Notes: generated by a model not told the origin, from the letters alone. A stretch of 64,000 nt of DNA from Hyphomonadaceae bacterium BL14 (GCA_027627705.1 CP091242.1:815764-879763); one strand, 5' to 3'. Shown: positions 24,208-34,413, counted from the first letter of the stretch. A program made the numbers and translations.

Positions 24208-25590
24208 TTATTTCTCCCAGTCCCGCTCAATGGTGCGTGACGCCAGCAGGAAGAGCACGCCGGCAACGGCGTAGAGTGATGCGCCGATGGCGATGGAATA
24301 GCGCAGCGATTCCTCGCCGAATGTCGGGGCCAGAAGCGTGGACAATTCGCCCAGCACGTAGACGCCGACCCCGATGCCCAGAAGGTTGTTGATCAACAGG
24401 AAGATAGCCGATGCCATTGATCGCATATTGGACGGGGCCAAATGCTGGAACGCTGAGAGAACCGGCCCAAGCCAGCTCAGGCCCAGCGCCGTCGGGATCA
24501 GAAACAGAAGAACGGCATAGAGCGGCGTGGGCGCGAACGTGCCCAGCACATACAGAGGGAAAGCGGCCAGGAAGGCGAGCGCTGGGACGATGGCGTAGGC
24601 GGTTTTCTTTGCCTTGCCCAGCTTGTCGCCCAGAATGCCGCCAAGCAGAATGCCCAGGCTGCCGCCAAAGAACAGAACCGTGCCGAACACCCAGCCAGTG
24701 TCGATTATGCCCAGTTCATAGGTGCGCGAGATAAAGCTCGGCATCCAGAAGAACACGCCATACCCCATCATGGACGAGCACGACGCGCCCAGCGTCAGGA
24801 ACCAGAAGGACGGTTTCTTCAAGAGAATGCGCAGGACATCAAAGATGCCCGGCTTGCTTGCAGCCTCCTCGATGGCCTTCCCCGCGAGGCCTTCGCCCTG
24901 TTGCGGCGGGTGTTTGGCGATAGCCGCGGCTTTTTCCCGCTCGCTGACAGGGTCCAGCCCGCCGCGCTTGGGCTCGCGCATGGTCAGTTTGAAGATCGGC
25001 GCGATCAGCACGCCGGCGAGGCCGACAATAATGAAGGCAGCGCGCCAGTCGAGGTCCTCGCCAATGGCGCCGCCCGCGATCTGGGCGCCGGCCACCACGC
25101 CAAACGCGCTGCCGATGGGAATGCCCAGCGAATAGATGGCCAGTGCGCGTGCGCGGGCATCGGGCGGGAAATAATCGGCAATCAGCGAATAGGACGGAGC
25201 AACCCCGCCCGCCTCGCCGACGCCCACCCCGACCCGGGCGGCGAAAAGCTGCCAGAAATTCTGGGCAAAGCCGCACAGGGCCGTAAAGCCGCTCCACACG
25301 GTCAGGGACGCCGTGATGATCCAGGTCCGGTTGGACCGGTCAGCCAGCCAGGCAATCGGGACGCCGAGGGTGGAATAGAGTGCCGCAAAGGCAATGCCGC
25401 CCAGAAGGCCCAGTTGCCGGTCATCCAGCCCCAGGTCCTCACGGATCGGGATCGCGAGGATCGAGATGATCTGGCGATCCAGAAAATTGAACGCGTACAC
25501 GATGAAGAGCATAAACAGCACCCAGGCGCGATAGCGCGTGGTGGGTGGCGCGGGCTCGGCTGCCCCCGGAGACTGGTTGGCGGCTGTCAT
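24208..25590 (-). CDS. MFS transporter, spinster-like
   Basis: A 460-residue inner-membrane carrier with about 12 hydrophobic segments. YAFNFLDRQIISILAIPIRE is the first helix of spinster-type MFS proteins, followed by the motif-A-like loop PIAWLADRSNRT and ARVGVGVGEAGGVAPSYSLI. The start at 25590 has GGGAG upstream; an extra 10 residues from 25620 are possible. Such carriers often sit beside TonB receptors and hydrolases in this bacterial group, as here, and presumably move the hydrolysis product or ligand across the inner membrane. Substrate unknown. Confidence 0.85.
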   Translation of the reverse strand: MTAANQSPGAAEPAPPTTRYRAWVLFMLFIVYAFNFLDRQIISILAIPIREDLGLDDRQLGLLGGIAFAALYSTLGVPIAWLADRSNRTWIITASLTVWSGFTALCGFAQNFWQLFAARVGVGVGEAGGVAPSYSLIADYFPPDARARALAIYSLGIPIGSAFGVVAGAQIAGGAIGEDLDWRAAFIIVGLAGVLIAPIFKLTMREPKRGGLDPVSEREKAAAIAKHPPQQGEGLAGKAIEEAASKPGIFDVLRILLKKPSFWFLTLGASCSSMMGYGVFFWMPSFISRTYELGIIDTGWVFGTVLFFGGSLGILLGGILGDKLGKAKKTAYAIVPALAFLAAFPLYVLGTFAPTPLYAVLLFLIPTALGLSWLGPVLSAFQHLAPSNMRSMASAIFLLINNLLGIGVGVYVLGELSTLLAPTFGEESLRYSIAIGASLYAVAGVLFLLASRTIERDWEK

Positions 25591-25673
25591 ATCGCTCCCC
25601 TGGTCTGTCTTTCTTGGCACCGGATGGCGCAGATCGTCATGATGGAACCGAAGTATCGGTTACTGCAAAGAAA

Positions 25674-25710
25674 AAGCGCCGCTGGCCCGATCCCGGGCGC
25701 AGCGGCGCTT
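25674..25710 (-). terminator. Rho-independent terminator after the TonB receptor gene
   Basis: On the minus strand an 11-bp stem AAGCGCCGCTG pairs with CAGCGGCGCTT around a 15-nt GC-rich loop and is followed by TTTTTCTTTG. It lies 17 bp past the receptor stop codon, before the MFS gene. Confidence 0.75.
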
Positions 25711-25726
25711 GTCCCCCTGCCGGCCC

Positions 25727-28015
25727 CTAGTAGCGGAATGCGATGGTCGCGGTGACCGTGCGCGGATCGCCGTAGAAGGCGGTCAGCGTGCCCTCAAGGC
25801 CAAGGTTCGGCGTGCCGTTCGCATTCATGAAGTTATAGCCCGACACCTTGTACCGCTCGTCGGTCAGGTTGCGGCCGTGGACGCCCGCCTGCCAGCGGCC
25901 ATCATTGGAGTTCCACACCGCAGAGGCGTTCCACAGGGTGTAGCCGTCCTGATCCAGCGTCGCATTGGGGATCTCGAACTGGCTGTACGCACCGCGATAG
26001 GCCAGCGTGTTGATGATCGAGAGCGCCCCGTTGGACACCGGCACGGTGTAGTTCAGCGTGCCCGCAGCCATCCACTCAGGGGTGTTCTGGATCACGGCCG
26101 TGTCGGACACGTCCACGCCGAACGCGTTGATGAACTGGTCATACTGGCCGTTCAGGTACCCAACCGCCCAGTTGAAATCGAGGGTGTCGCCGCTTCTGAA
26201 CGCGTCGTCGGCCAGACCCAGGGCCCCTTCATACTCGAAGCCCCAGATGGTCGCCGCACCGGCATTGGTGGTGACGCCCGAGAAGGTGTCAAACACGCCG
26301 TCGCCATCGGTGTCCACCCCGATCGAGCCGGGCACCTGGACGTCGGTGTAGTCATTGTAGAAGAAGGCCAGCGAGTGACGGTAGGCACCCTCGGCAAACT
26401 TCCAGCCCGCCTCGTAGGCGTTCACGGTTTCAGGTTCGAAGCGCATGAATTCAAACACATCGATCCCGGCGCCGATGGCAACGGAAGTCTGGCCACGCGG
26501 ATCGAAACTGCCGCCTTTGAAGCCCTGGGAGAAGCTGGCGTAGAAATTGTTCGCGTCGTCAGGACGGTAGGAGACCGACAGGCGCGGGCTGAAATCAGTC
26601 CAGCTTTCGGATCCGTTGAAGTTCGACGTGGTCGCGATCAGCGTCGGATTGCCGCCGAAGAACTCCGAGAAGCCGCCGATATAGGTCCGGCGCAGCACGA
26701 TCGAGGACCGTTCGTCATGGGTGTAGCGCGCACCCAGCGATACCGACCATTGCGGGGTCAGGTCGTAGGAGAAGTCGCCGAAGATCGACCAGGTTTCCGT
26801 GCTGACATCGCCGAAGGTCTGGGCATTGAGGCCCGGCAGTCCGATCAGCGCGCCGGTATTGGCCAGCACCACGTCAAACACGGTGGAGGCTTCCGCGTCG
26901 AGATAGTAAGCACCCAGGATGCCGTTCAGACGCTCGCCGGTATAGACCAGCTGGAATTCCTGGCTGAACTGCTCGTTTTCATAGATTGCGGGCACATCCA
27001 GGTCCGCGGACGGCAGCGAGTCAAAGTCGATCGGCGTGACCGAGCTGTCTTCGCGCCAGGCGGTGATCGAGCGGAAGGTCCACTGATCGTTGATCTCGAA
27101 GTCACCCGACAGCGACAGGCCCTGCGCCTCGATTTCCTGCTCGACCACGTTCAGGCCCGCTCGGGTGTCATACACATTGTCCAGCACCGGCGCGCCGGTA
27201 AGGAGCGACGTGATCAGACGGTGGCCACCGCGCGGATTGGAGGTGTCCTCGGTGCGATCATAGACCGCGCGGATGAAGATACGGTCCGTGGGTTCAAATT
27301 CGGCGGAGACCCTGCCGGCCCAGACATCCTTGTCGTAATTGTCTTCGCCATTGGTCAGATTCGTGCCGTATCCGCCGCGGCTGAGACGGGCGAGCGCGCC
27401 GCCGACGCGGAAGCTGTCGCTGAGCGGTGCCGAACCGCTGACGATCACGTCGCGCTGCTCATAGCTGCCGATGTTCAGGCGCGCCGAGAAGCTCGGCTCG
27501 GTATCCAGACGGCGCGTCACATACTTCACCGCGCCACCGACCGTGTTGCGGCCGTACAGCGTGCCTTGCGGCCCGCGCAGGACTTCGATGCGCTCGACGT
27601 CGAAAATGTCCAGCACCGCGCCCTGGGGCCGGTTCAGATACACATCATCGATATAGATGCCCACGCCCGCCTCGAAGCCGGCGACCGGATCCTGCTGGCC
27701 CACGCCGCGGATAAACGCTGACAGCGTCGAATTGGTGCCGCGCGACACTTCCAGCGTCACGTTCGGGGTGGTCTGGGCGATTCGGGTAATGTCCTGGGCG
27801 CCAATGGCTTCCAGCTGGGCACCGGAATAGGCCGTCACAGAGACCGGCACGTCCTGAAGGGATTCTTCACGGCGCCGGGCGGTGACCGTCACGACGTCGC
27901 GGCTGGCCGCATCGCTTGCGCTGGCTTCCTGGGCAACCGCCGTAGCGGCGAACGGCAGGCATGATGCGCTGGCCAACAGGACAGCAGCCGTCGTAAATTT
28001 CTTGAGCGTGGTCAT
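25727..28015 (-). CDS. TonB-dependent outer-membrane receptor
   Basis: A 762-residue outer-membrane transporter. Signal peptide ~1-29 (ending ATAVAQ). The TonB box region is likely DVVTVTA just after it. The plug domain (~45-165) shows VPVSVTAYSGAQLEAIG, FIRGVGQQD, IDDVYLNRPQG and VEVLRGPQGTLYGRNTVGG. A 22-strand barrel follows, ending with the aromatic terminus ATIAFRY. Plug sequence and context match receptors paired with spinster MFS carriers and alpha/beta hydrolases for organic ligands rather than siderophores, but the ligand cannot be told. It diverges from the TetR gene, with palindromes between them. Confidence 0.9.
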   Translation of the reverse strand: MTTLKKFTTAAVLLASASCLPFAATAVAQEASASDAASRDVVTVTARRREESLQDVPVSVTAYSGAQLEAIGAQDITRIAQTTPNVTLEVSRGTNSTLSAFIRGVGQQDPVAGFEAGVGIYIDDVYLNRPQGAVLDIFDVERIEVLRGPQGTLYGRNTVGGAVKYVTRRLDTEPSFSARLNIGSYEQRDVIVSGSAPLSDSFRVGGALARLSRGGYGTNLTNGEDNYDKDVWAGRVSAEFEPTDRIFIRAVYDRTEDTSNPRGGHRLITSLLTGAPVLDNVYDTRAGLNVVEQEIEAQGLSLSGDFEINDQWTFRSITAWREDSSVTPIDFDSLPSADLDVPAIYENEQFSQEFQLVYTGERLNGILGAYYLDAEASTVFDVVLANTGALIGLPGLNAQTFGDVSTETWSIFGDFSYDLTPQWSVSLGARYTHDERSSIVLRRTYIGGFSEFFGGNPTLIATTSNFNGSESWTDFSPRLSVSYRPDDANNFYASFSQGFKGGSFDPRGQTSVAIGAGIDVFEFMRFEPETVNAYEAGWKFAEGAYRHSLAFFYNDYTDVQVPGSIGVDTDGDGVFDTFSGVTTNAGAATIWGFEYEGALGLADDAFRSGDTLDFNWAVGYLNGQYDQFINAFGVDVSDTAVIQNTPEWMAAGTLNYTVPVSNGALSIINTLAYRGAYSQFEIPNATLDQDGYTLWNASAVWNSNDGRWQAGVHGRNLTDERYKVSGYNFMNANGTPNLGLEGTLTAFYGDPRTVTATIAFRY

Positions 28016-28077
28016 TGAGCATCCCTCCCTGGTATTGCCCGTGCGCCCGACTGACGGGGCGCTTCGGTCGCGATAAT

Positions 28078-28128
28078 TTCAACGTTGAATGAAAAGTCAA
28101 CGGCAATTAGACTTTCCTCAGACGTTGA
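28078..28128. promoter_or_regulatory. Candidate TetR operators between receptor and regulator genes
   Basis: A perfect 12-bp palindrome TTCAACGTTGAA (28078-28089) is followed by an inverted pair of the same core, TCAACG (28097-28102) and CGTTGA (28123-28128), 20 bp apart. They lie in the 194-bp gap between the divergent TonB receptor and TetR genes. Repetition of the core in two symmetric arrangements suggests cooperative binding. Confidence 0.5.
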
Positions 28129-28209
28129 GACAAATCTGTGAGGCGTACGCGCCACACTGTCCGGACCCGGAGCGACCGTCCCAAACGCTCCCAACTCAAG
28201 TGAGGCCGC

Positions 28210-28920
28210 ATGGCAGTCGCCCGCAAACTCGGCCGCGGTGAAGTCACTCGCGAGAAACTGCTCGACGCAGCCGAGATGCTCTTCGCGCTCAAGGGCTTCC
28301 ACGGCGTCACCGTCCGGGCAATCGCCCGCGAGGCCGACAGTGACCCGGCGCTGGTGACCTATTATTTCGGTGGCAAGCGCGAGTTGTTTGACGACGTCCT
28401 GCTGCGGCGCGCCGAGCAGCTCAATCAGGTCCGCCTGCAGGAGCTGGAGGCCTGTGAACGTGAAGCGGGCCCCGACGGACCGACGGTCGAGCAGATCATC
28501 GCCGCCTTCACCCATCCCCTCCTGGAGCGGTCGATCCACGGCGATCCGGGCTGGAAAAGCTATTTCGCCCTGCTGGGCCAGATCACCAACGCGCCCGACT
28601 GGGGCGGCGCTGTGATGTCGAAATACTATGACCCGATCGTGCGCCGTTTCCTGCAGTCGATCCGCAAGGCGCTGCCCGATTGCCCTGAGGAAGAATTGTT
28701 CTGGAGCTATCACTTCCTGTCCGGGGCGCTGGTGCTGACTTTCGCCGAAACCGGCCGAATCGATACCTTGTCGGACGGATTGTGCAAATCCACCGACATC
28801 AAGGCGGTCGCCGACCGGCTGCCTGATTTCATCGCCGCCGGTTTCCGCCGGCTGTGCGCCAAGGACGCCGAAGCGCGCGCCGAACGTGAAAACCAGAGCC
28901 CGGGACACCCGACCGCATGA
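28210..28920 (+). CDS. TetR-family transcriptional regulator
   Basis: A 236-residue repressor-type protein. The N-terminal HTH (~13-60) reads TREKLLDAAEMLFALKGFHG, then VTVRAIAREADSDPALVTYYF with the FGGKRELFDDVL extension typical of TetR. The C-terminal ligand/dimer domain (~80-220) resembles the CerR/TetR_C types with AFTHPLLERS. It diverges from the TonB receptor gene and overlaps the next hydrolase gene by ATGA, so it probably controls both directions in response to the transported or hydrolysed compound. Confidence 0.88.
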   Translation: MAVARKLGRGEVTREKLLDAAEMLFALKGFHGVTVRAIAREADSDPALVTYYFGGKRELFDDVLLRRAEQLNQVRLQELEACEREAGPDGPTVEQIIAAFTHPLLERSIHGDPGWKSYFALLGQITNAPDWGGAVMSKYYDPIVRRFLQSIRKALPDCPEEELFWSYHFLSGALVLTFAETGRIDTLSDGLCKSTDIKAVADRLPDFIAAGFRRLCAKDAEARAERENQSPGHPTA

Positions 28921-29780
28921 CCCAGTATACAGCCCGCACCTACACCGCGCCCGATGGCGTTAGGACGTGGTACCGCCATTACGATACCGGAACTGACCGC
29001 CTGCCGGTGCTCTGCATGCACGGGCTGACACGCAACAGCCGGGACTTTGAAGAGGTCATTCCGGCCATCGCCGCCGCGGGACGGTCTGTGATCGCGGTGG
29101 ACGTGCGCGGACGCGGGCATTCTGACCGCGATCCCGTGGCGGAAAACTATAATCCCGGTATCTATGTCCAGGACATGTTCGGCGTGCTCGCCCAGTCCGG
29201 CTGGAACCAGGTGATCACGCTGGGCACGTCCATGGGCGGGCTGATGAGCATGGTCATGGCGGCAGGCCGTCCCGGTCTGATCGCAGGCGCAATCATCAAT
29301 GATATCGGGCCTGAGCTCGATCCCCGGGGGCTCACCCGTATCCAGGGCTATGTGGGCGGAGCCGCAGGACCCTTCGTGGACTGGGCCGCGGCGGCGGAGG
29401 CCGTGCGCGCCATCAATGGCGAGGCCTTTCCGAAAGAGACCGGACACGCATTCTGGGGCGCGTTCGCCCGGCGCACATGCCGCGAGTTGGAAAGCGGCCA
29501 GGTGGTGTTCGACTATGACCCGGCGATTTCAAAGCTCGCGCGCACCGGCAATGTGGCACCGCCCGATCTGTGGCCGCAGTTTGAAGCGCTGGCGGCGTCG
29601 CCGCTTCTGCTGGTCCGCGGCGCGATCACCGATCTGCTGGCCAGCGCCTGCGTGGACGAGATGCGCGCGCGCGCGCCGCACATGGCCTATGCCGAAGTGC
29701 CGGATGTGGGCCATGCGCCGCTCCTGACCGAGCCTGAAGCGGCGCGGGCCATTCATGCGTTTCTCGCCGGGCTCGACTGA
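28917..29780 (+). CDS. Alpha/beta hydrolase
   Basis: A 287-residue cytoplasmic hydrolase with the full fold: LPVLCMHGLTRNSRDFE (oxyanion HG), VIAVDVRGRGHSDRD, nucleophile elbow TLGTSMGGLMSM (Ser), acid in LVRGAITDLLAS, and His in VPDVGHAPLLTE. It is coupled to the TetR gene and followed 24 bp later by a second hydrolase. Family members include ester, lactone and meta-cleavage hydrolases. The substrate is not readable, but the TonB/MFS/TetR context suggests an imported ester or aromatic compound. Confidence 0.88.
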   Translation: MTQYTARTYTAPDGVRTWYRHYDTGTDRLPVLCMHGLTRNSRDFEEVIPAIAAAGRSVIAVDVRGRGHSDRDPVAENYNPGIYVQDMFGVLAQSGWNQVITLGTSMGGLMSMVMAAGRPGLIAGAIINDIGPELDPRGLTRIQGYVGGAAGPFVDWAAAAEAVRAINGEAFPKETGHAFWGAFARRTCRELESGQVVFDYDPAISKLARTGNVAPPDLWPQFEALAASPLLLVRGAITDLLASACVDEMRARAPHMAYAEVPDVGHAPLLTEPEAARAIHAFLAGLD

Positions 29781-29804
29781 GTCTGGGTTTCAAGGATGAT
29801 CTCC

Positions 29805-30746
29805 ATGTTGCTGCGCATTCTGGGCGCTCTGATCCTGATCGCGATCCTGTTGGTCGCCGTCTTTGCCTTCCTCTCCCGCACAGGCGGGTCCGACGTGCCG
29901 GCGGCCGGTCTCCAGACCGGCGCAGATCGGCTCGTGGACGCTGGCGGCGAGACCTGGCGTGTGCGCGAGGACGGACCGGCGGACGCCCCGGCGCTCGTGC
30001 TGATCCACGGCTTCAGCCATTCGCTGGAGACCTGGGATCAGTGGGCGGACGACCTGTCGGCCGACTACCGTGTGATCCGGTTTGATCTGCCCGGGCACGG
30101 TCTGACCGGCGCGCGCGCCGACGGCGCCTACAGCGTGACAGACACGGTCACCCAGGTCAGCGCCTTGCTGGACGCAGTGGCACCGGACCGGTTCGTGCTG
30201 GGTGGCTCATCGCTGGGCGGGCTGGTGGCGTGGCGCTACGCCGCCGACCATCCGGACCGGGTGGAGGGGCTGGTCCTGGTCAGTCCGGGCGGGTACCCGA
30301 TGCATGGCGTGGGCGATGAACCGGCACCGATCCCCCTGCCCGTGCGCCTGTACCTGAACACGGCACCGGAAGTCGGCGTGCGCGCCGCGACGCGCGCCCT
30401 GTATGCAGACCCGTCCAAAGTCACCGATGAACAGGTCGCGCGAATTCGCGCCATGATGACGACCCCGGGTGTTCAGGACGCGCTAATCGCGCGCCTGGAA
30501 CAGTTCACCCTGCCTGATCCGGAGGCAGATCTGGCACGGGTCGAGGCCCCGGCCCTGGTGCTGTGGGGCGCGACGGACGTGATGATCCCGGTGGAAAACG
30601 CCGGCCGTTTCGAGGCAGCCATGCCCGATGCGCGCGTGGTGGTTCTGGAGAATGCCGGTCACATGCCCATGGAGGAAGCGCCGCAGGAGAGCGTGATGGT
30701 GGTGCGCAATTTCCTGGCCGGCCTGGGCGAAGACCGGCTCGACTAA
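29805..30746 (+). CDS. Membrane-anchored alpha/beta hydrolase
   Basis: A 313-residue hydrolase with an N-terminal anchor (MLLRILGALILIAILLVAVF) placing the catalytic domain in the periplasm or at the membrane face. Motifs: LVLIHGFSHSLETWD, IRFDLPGHGLTG, nucleophile GGSSLGGLVAW, Asp in LWGATDVMIP, His in LENAGHMPMEE. The ATG at 29805 is preferred over one 9 nt upstream because AAGGA lies 8 bases before it. It forms an operon with TetR and the first hydrolase and may act before the cytoplasmic enzyme. Its stop overlaps the convergent mscS stop by 4 bp. Confidence 0.86.
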   Translation: MLLRILGALILIAILLVAVFAFLSRTGGSDVPAAGLQTGADRLVDAGGETWRVREDGPADAPALVLIHGFSHSLETWDQWADDLSADYRVIRFDLPGHGLTGARADGAYSVTDTVTQVSALLDAVAPDRFVLGGSSLGGLVAWRYAADHPDRVEGLVLVSPGGYPMHGVGDEPAPIPLPVRLYLNTAPEVGVRAATRALYADPSKVTDEQVARIRAMMTTPGVQDALIARLEQFTLPDPEADLARVEAPALVLWGATDVMIPVENAGRFEAAMPDARVVVLENAGHMPMEEAPQESVMVVRNFLAGLGEDRLD

Positions 30747-32113
30747 GCCTGGTCCGGCGGCCCTGAGGCGGCGGCGGGCAGCGCTTTGACATGCAGGTCC
30801 ATCTGCGGGAACGGGATTTCGATCCCGGCCTCGTGCAGCGCGTCCCAGACCGCCAGATAGACATCACTGCGCACATTGGAGAGCCCGGCCTCGGGGTCCG
30901 CGATCCAGAAACGCAGATCGAAGTTCACCGCGCTGTTGCCGAACTCCATCACATTGCAGACCGGGTCCTTGTCCGTGACGACCCGCGGCACGCTGGCGGC
31001 CGCCTTCTGGGCCAGGTCCTGGACCGCGCGCAAGTCACGCGTCTTGTAGGACACCCCGAACGGCGCATGCAGGCGCACAACGCGGTCAGAATGGGACCAG
31101 TTGATCACACCGTTGACGATGAAGTGCTCATTCGGGATCAGCATCTCGGTGCCGTCGCGCGTGCGCACCGAGACATAGCGCGACTGCATCGCGCTGACCC
31201 AGCCGAACGTGCCGTCCACCTCGATAGCGTCGCCCGGCTTGATGGATTTGTCGGCGAGAAGCGTGAACCCGGCGGCGAAGTTCGCCACGGTCTTCTGCAG
31301 GCCCAGGCCCACGCCAATACCCACCGCGCCGGAGAAGATCGCCAACGTGGCCAGGTTGAACCCCGTCATCTGAAGTGCGATCAGCAGCGCGGTGACGGGC
31401 AGAAGCACGCCCAGCACCTTGGAGATCAGCGCCTTGAAGGCGGGCGACAGCTCCTCGGTCTTTTCAAGCTGGCTATTGATTGTACGTCCGGCCAGCGAGG
31501 CGAGCCAGAACAGCACCCCAAAATAAACCAGCGTGCGCACGATATCGAACAGGGAGAGCTGGATCGCCGTGCCGTCATCGGCCATACCCAGAGGGATGGC
31601 GAAGGCCTGCATCTGCTGGGTCACCGGAACCAGCAGGCCGAATACGTCCAGCACAGCGATCGGCCAGGCGATATAGAAGGCGACGTTGGACCAGAATTTC
31701 GACTGGATGATCAGCGACACTGCCCGGATCACGATCCAGGCGGTCATCAGGCTGGTGGCGGCGTTGAGAAGCGCGTAGGGGCGCTCCAGCACGGCGAGGA
31801 CAAGCTGGATCAGCGTCAGCACGAGCAGCAGCGCCAGCGGCGTCATCAGCCGGGACACGGCGTTGATCAGTCGGCGCGCCAGCCCGGCTTTCAAAAAGCC
31901 CGATGTGGTCTGAATAACCAGCTGGCGCAGCTTTGGTCCAAAGATCAGGGCCGGGGCCAGTGCCGCGGTGATCAGGGCCAGCTGAACCCCGTTATCGAGA
32001 TTGAGAACCGTCTGCTCAAACCAGTGGAACGCCTCGAGCAGGCGCGCCTGGATTTCGTCAAGCGCCAGCAGATCATCAATGGCTGATTCAGGCGCAGCCT
32101 GCGGCGTGGTCAT
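30743..32113 (-). CDS. MscS-family mechanosensitive channel
   Basis: A 456-residue inner-membrane protein. About five predicted helices (~30-270) lead to the pore-lining helix with Gly/Ala packing [22 protein letters not shown], then the MscS beta domain [16 protein letters not shown] and [15 protein letters not shown]. It would open on membrane tension to release solutes during down-shock, and it is long compared with E. coli MscS (286 residues), so it belongs to the YnaI/YbdG-like types with extra helices. Divergent from metG. Confidence 0.9.
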   Translation of the reverse strand: MTTPQAAPESAIDDLLALDEIQARLLEAFHWFEQTVLNLDNGVQLALITAALAPALIFGPKLRQLVIQTTSGFLKAGLARRLINAVSRLMTPLALLLVLTLIQLVLAVLERPYALLNAATSLMTAWIVIRAVSLIIQSKFWSNVAFYIAWPIAVLDVFGLLVPVTQQMQAFAIPLGMADDGTAIQLSLFDIVRTLVYFGVLFWLASLAGRTINSQLEKTEELSPAFKALISKVLGVLLPVTALLIALQMTGFNLATLAIFSGAVGIGVGLGLQKTVANFAAGFTLLADKSIKPGDAIEVDGTFGWVSAMQSRYVSVRTRDGTEMLIPNEHFIVNGVINWSHSDRVVRLHAPFGVSYKTRDLRAVQDLAQKAAASVPRVVTDKDPVCNVMEFGNSAVNFDLRFWIADPEAGLSNVRSDVYLAVWDALHEAGIEIPFPQMDLHVKALPAAASGPPDQA

Positions 32114-32293
32114 CGGTTCTTGGCCCGGGTGCGATGCATTTGTCAGAGCGTTGCGCGCTCAGGCGCATTTGTCGAGACCAGGCGCGGCGCGCGGAGCCGC
32201 CGACAGGGGCAGGCGTGCGCGCACCCTGTTCCTATTTCGAGGGCGCGCCGCTATGCATGCGCCCTAACCATCTTGCCTGAACGGACAATCGCC

Positions 32294-34030
32294 ATGGCCC
32301 GCATTCTCGTCACCAGCGCCCTGCCCTATATCAACGGCGTCAAGCATCTGGGCAATCTGGCCGGTTCCATGCTGCCCGCCGATGTGTATGCGCGTTTCCA
32401 GCGGCTGCGCGGCCATGAGGTGCTGGCCATCTGCGCCACAGACGAGCACGGCACACCGGCCGAGCTGGCCGCGGCGGCCGCAGGCCAGGACGTGCGCGCC
32501 TATTGCGACGAGCAGCACGAAATCCAGAAAAGCCTGGGCGAAGCGTTCGCCCTTCAGTGGGACTGGTTCGGGCGCACCTCCCGGCCCCAGAACGCGGCGC
32601 TGACCCAGCACTTTGCGGACGTGCTGGAAGCCAAGGGCCTGATCGGCGAAGTGACCGAGCGCCAGGTGTACTCGGTGGATGATGCGCGCTTCCTGCCCGA
32701 CCGCTATGTGGAGGGGACCTGTCCCAATTGCGGATATGAGAAGGCGCGCGGCGATCAGTGCGACAATTGCGGCAAGCTGCTGGACCCGATCGACCTGATC
32801 AATCCGTATTCGGTGATCTCCGGTTCACGCAATATCGAGGTGCGCGAGACCCGCCATCTCCAGCTGCGCCAGAGCGTCATGGCTGACCGGTTGCGTGCCT
32901 GGGTGGATGCCGCCGAAGGCTGGCCGTCCCTGGCCAAGTCCATCGCCTATAAATGGCTTGATGAAGGCCTGCGTGACCGCACCATCACCCGCGACCTGGC
33001 CTGGGGTGTGCCGGTGACCAGGGACGGCGCACCGCGCCCCGGGTTTGAAAACAAGGTGTTCTATGTCTGGTTCGATGCGCCCATCGGCTATATCGCCGCG
33101 ACGCACGAGTGGGCCGACGCGACGGGCGGCGACTGGGAAAGCTGGTGGCGCACCGACAAGGGCGCGGGCGATGTCAGCTATGTCCAGTTCATGGGCAAGG
33201 ACAATGTCGCCTTCCACACGGTCAGCTTCCCGGCCACGATCCTCGGCTCTGAAGAGCCGTGGAAGACAGTCGACAAGCTGAAGGCCTTCAACTGGCTGAC
33301 CTGGTATGGCGGCAAGTTCTCCACCAGCAGCAAGCGCGGCGTGTTCATGGACCAGGCACTGGACCTGCTGCCCGCGGACTACTGGCGCTGGTACCTCACC
33401 GCCTACGGTCCCGAGGGCGCGGACGCGCAATTCACTTGGGAACATTTCCAGAGCGCGATCAACACCGATCTTGCCAATGTGCTGGGAAATTTCGTCAACC
33501 GAATCACCAAGTTCGGCGCCTCACGCTTTGGCAGCAAACTCCCCGATGGCGGCGAGCCTGGCGAACACGAAGCCTGGCTGGAATCCGAACTTGACGCGCG
33601 CCTGAAGACAATCGCCGCCCATTACGAGGCGATGGAGTTCCGCAAAGCAGGAGCGGAAACCCGCGCCCTGTGGGTGGCTGGCAACGAATACCTCACCCGC
33701 GCCGAGCCATGGGTGAAGTTCAAAACCGACCCGGAGGCTGCGGCCCTGGGCGTGCGCACAGGGATCAATCTCGCGGTCATCGCAGCGATCGTGGCGCAGC
33801 CGGCAATCCCCGAAGCGGCCGCGAAGATACTCGATGCGCTGGGCGTTCCTGAAAAGAACCGCACCTGGCCCGGCGGCCCTGCCAAGAACCTGCTGGACGC
33901 CCTGCCCCGCGGTCTCCACTTCACCCCGCCGCCGATTCTATTTGCCAAGATCGAGGATGAGCAGGTCGCCGAGTGGACCGCCCGGTTTGCGGGCGCCGAC
34001 GGTGAATCGAGCGCCTCGCCCTCGGCCTAG
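32294..34030 (+). CDS. metG: Methionyl-tRNA synthetase
   Basis: A 578-residue class I synthetase charging tRNA-Met. The HIGH-equivalent is HLGN in [13 protein letters not shown] (18-21). The zinc knuckle has four Cys in [18 protein letters not shown]. The KMSKS-equivalent is [10 protein letters not shown]. The Trp/Tyr-rich anticodon domain follows, and there is no C-terminal EMAP-like tRNA-binding domain. The ATG at 32294 is where conserved sequence begins; a longer open frame upstream is not supported. The stop overlaps the convergent Mth938-like gene (CTAG at 34027-34030). Confidence 0.95.
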   Translation: MARILVTSALPYINGVKHLGNLAGSMLPADVYARFQRLRGHEVLAICATDEHGTPAELAAAAAGQDVRAYCDEQHEIQKSLGEAFALQWDWFGRTSRPQNAALTQHFADVLEAKGLIGEVTERQVYSVDDARFLPDRYVEGTCPNCGYEKARGDQCDNCGKLLDPIDLINPYSVISGSRNIEVRETRHLQLRQSVMADRLRAWVDAAEGWPSLAKSIAYKWLDEGLRDRTITRDLAWGVPVTRDGAPRPGFENKVFYVWFDAPIGYIAATHEWADATGGDWESWWRTDKGAGDVSYVQFMGKDNVAFHTVSFPATILGSEEPWKTVDKLKAFNWLTWYGGKFSTSSKRGVFMDQALDLLPADYWRWYLTAYGPEGADAQFTWEHFQSAINTDLANVLGNFVNRITKFGASRFGSKLPDGGEPGEHEAWLESELDARLKTIAAHYEAMEFRKAGAETRALWVAGNEYLTRAEPWVKFKTDPEAAALGVRTGINLAVIAAIVAQPAIPEAAAKILDALGVPEKNRTWPGGPAKNLLDALPRGLHFTPPPILFAKIEDEQVAEWTARFAGADGESSASPSA

Positions 34031-34413
34031 ACCGGCAGCAGGGCTGCGTAGACGCGCCGCGCCTCGCCGGCCAGCAGATTATAGGCGCGGCAGGCCGAGC
34101 CCGTATCCATCACTTCCAGACCGATGCCGGCATCGCGAAATGCCTTGCGCACGGCGGCGGGCGGATGGGTCAGGCGCTCCCCGGCGCCCAGTACCACCAT
34201 GTCGGGGCGCGCCTGCGCATTCAGCAGATCGGAGAAATGCTCCGGCGTAAGAGCGGTGGCATTCCCGGGCGCATCGCGCCAGGCGCGCGCTGCGCCATCA
34301 AAAATCAGGGTCGCGCCGTCCTTGCGTACGCCGCCAATACGAAACCCGCCATCGCCATACGCGTCAATCGCTGGCGCGCGCACATCATGGGGCAAGCGCA
34401 GCGTCCTCTTCAC
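34027..34413 (-). CDS. Mth938-like (DUF498) domain protein
   Basis: A 128-residue protein of the Mth938/NDUFAF3-like fold: [53 protein letters not shown] and [13 protein letters not shown] at the end. In alphaproteobacteria it is commonly encoded directly after secF, as here, and its start lies 29 nt inside secF. The human relative NDUFAF3 assists respiratory complex I assembly. The bacterial role is unproven. Confidence 0.88.
   Translation of the reverse strand: MKRTLRLPHDVRAPAIDAYGDGGFRIGGVRKDGATLIFDGAARAWRDAPGNATALTPEHFSDLLNAQARPDMVVLGAGERLTHPPAAVRKAFRDAGIGLEVMDTGSACRAYNLLAGEARRVYAALLPV

Noticed and set aside
25709..27721. 670-residue plus-strand frame opposite the TonB receptor
   Set aside because: Antisense shadow; the minus-strand receptor has signal peptide, plug motifs and an aromatic C-terminus.
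33300..33345. Apparent loss of the KMSKS motif in MetG
   Set aside because: FSTSSKRG is a normal variant for this group of MetRS; not evidence of inactivation.
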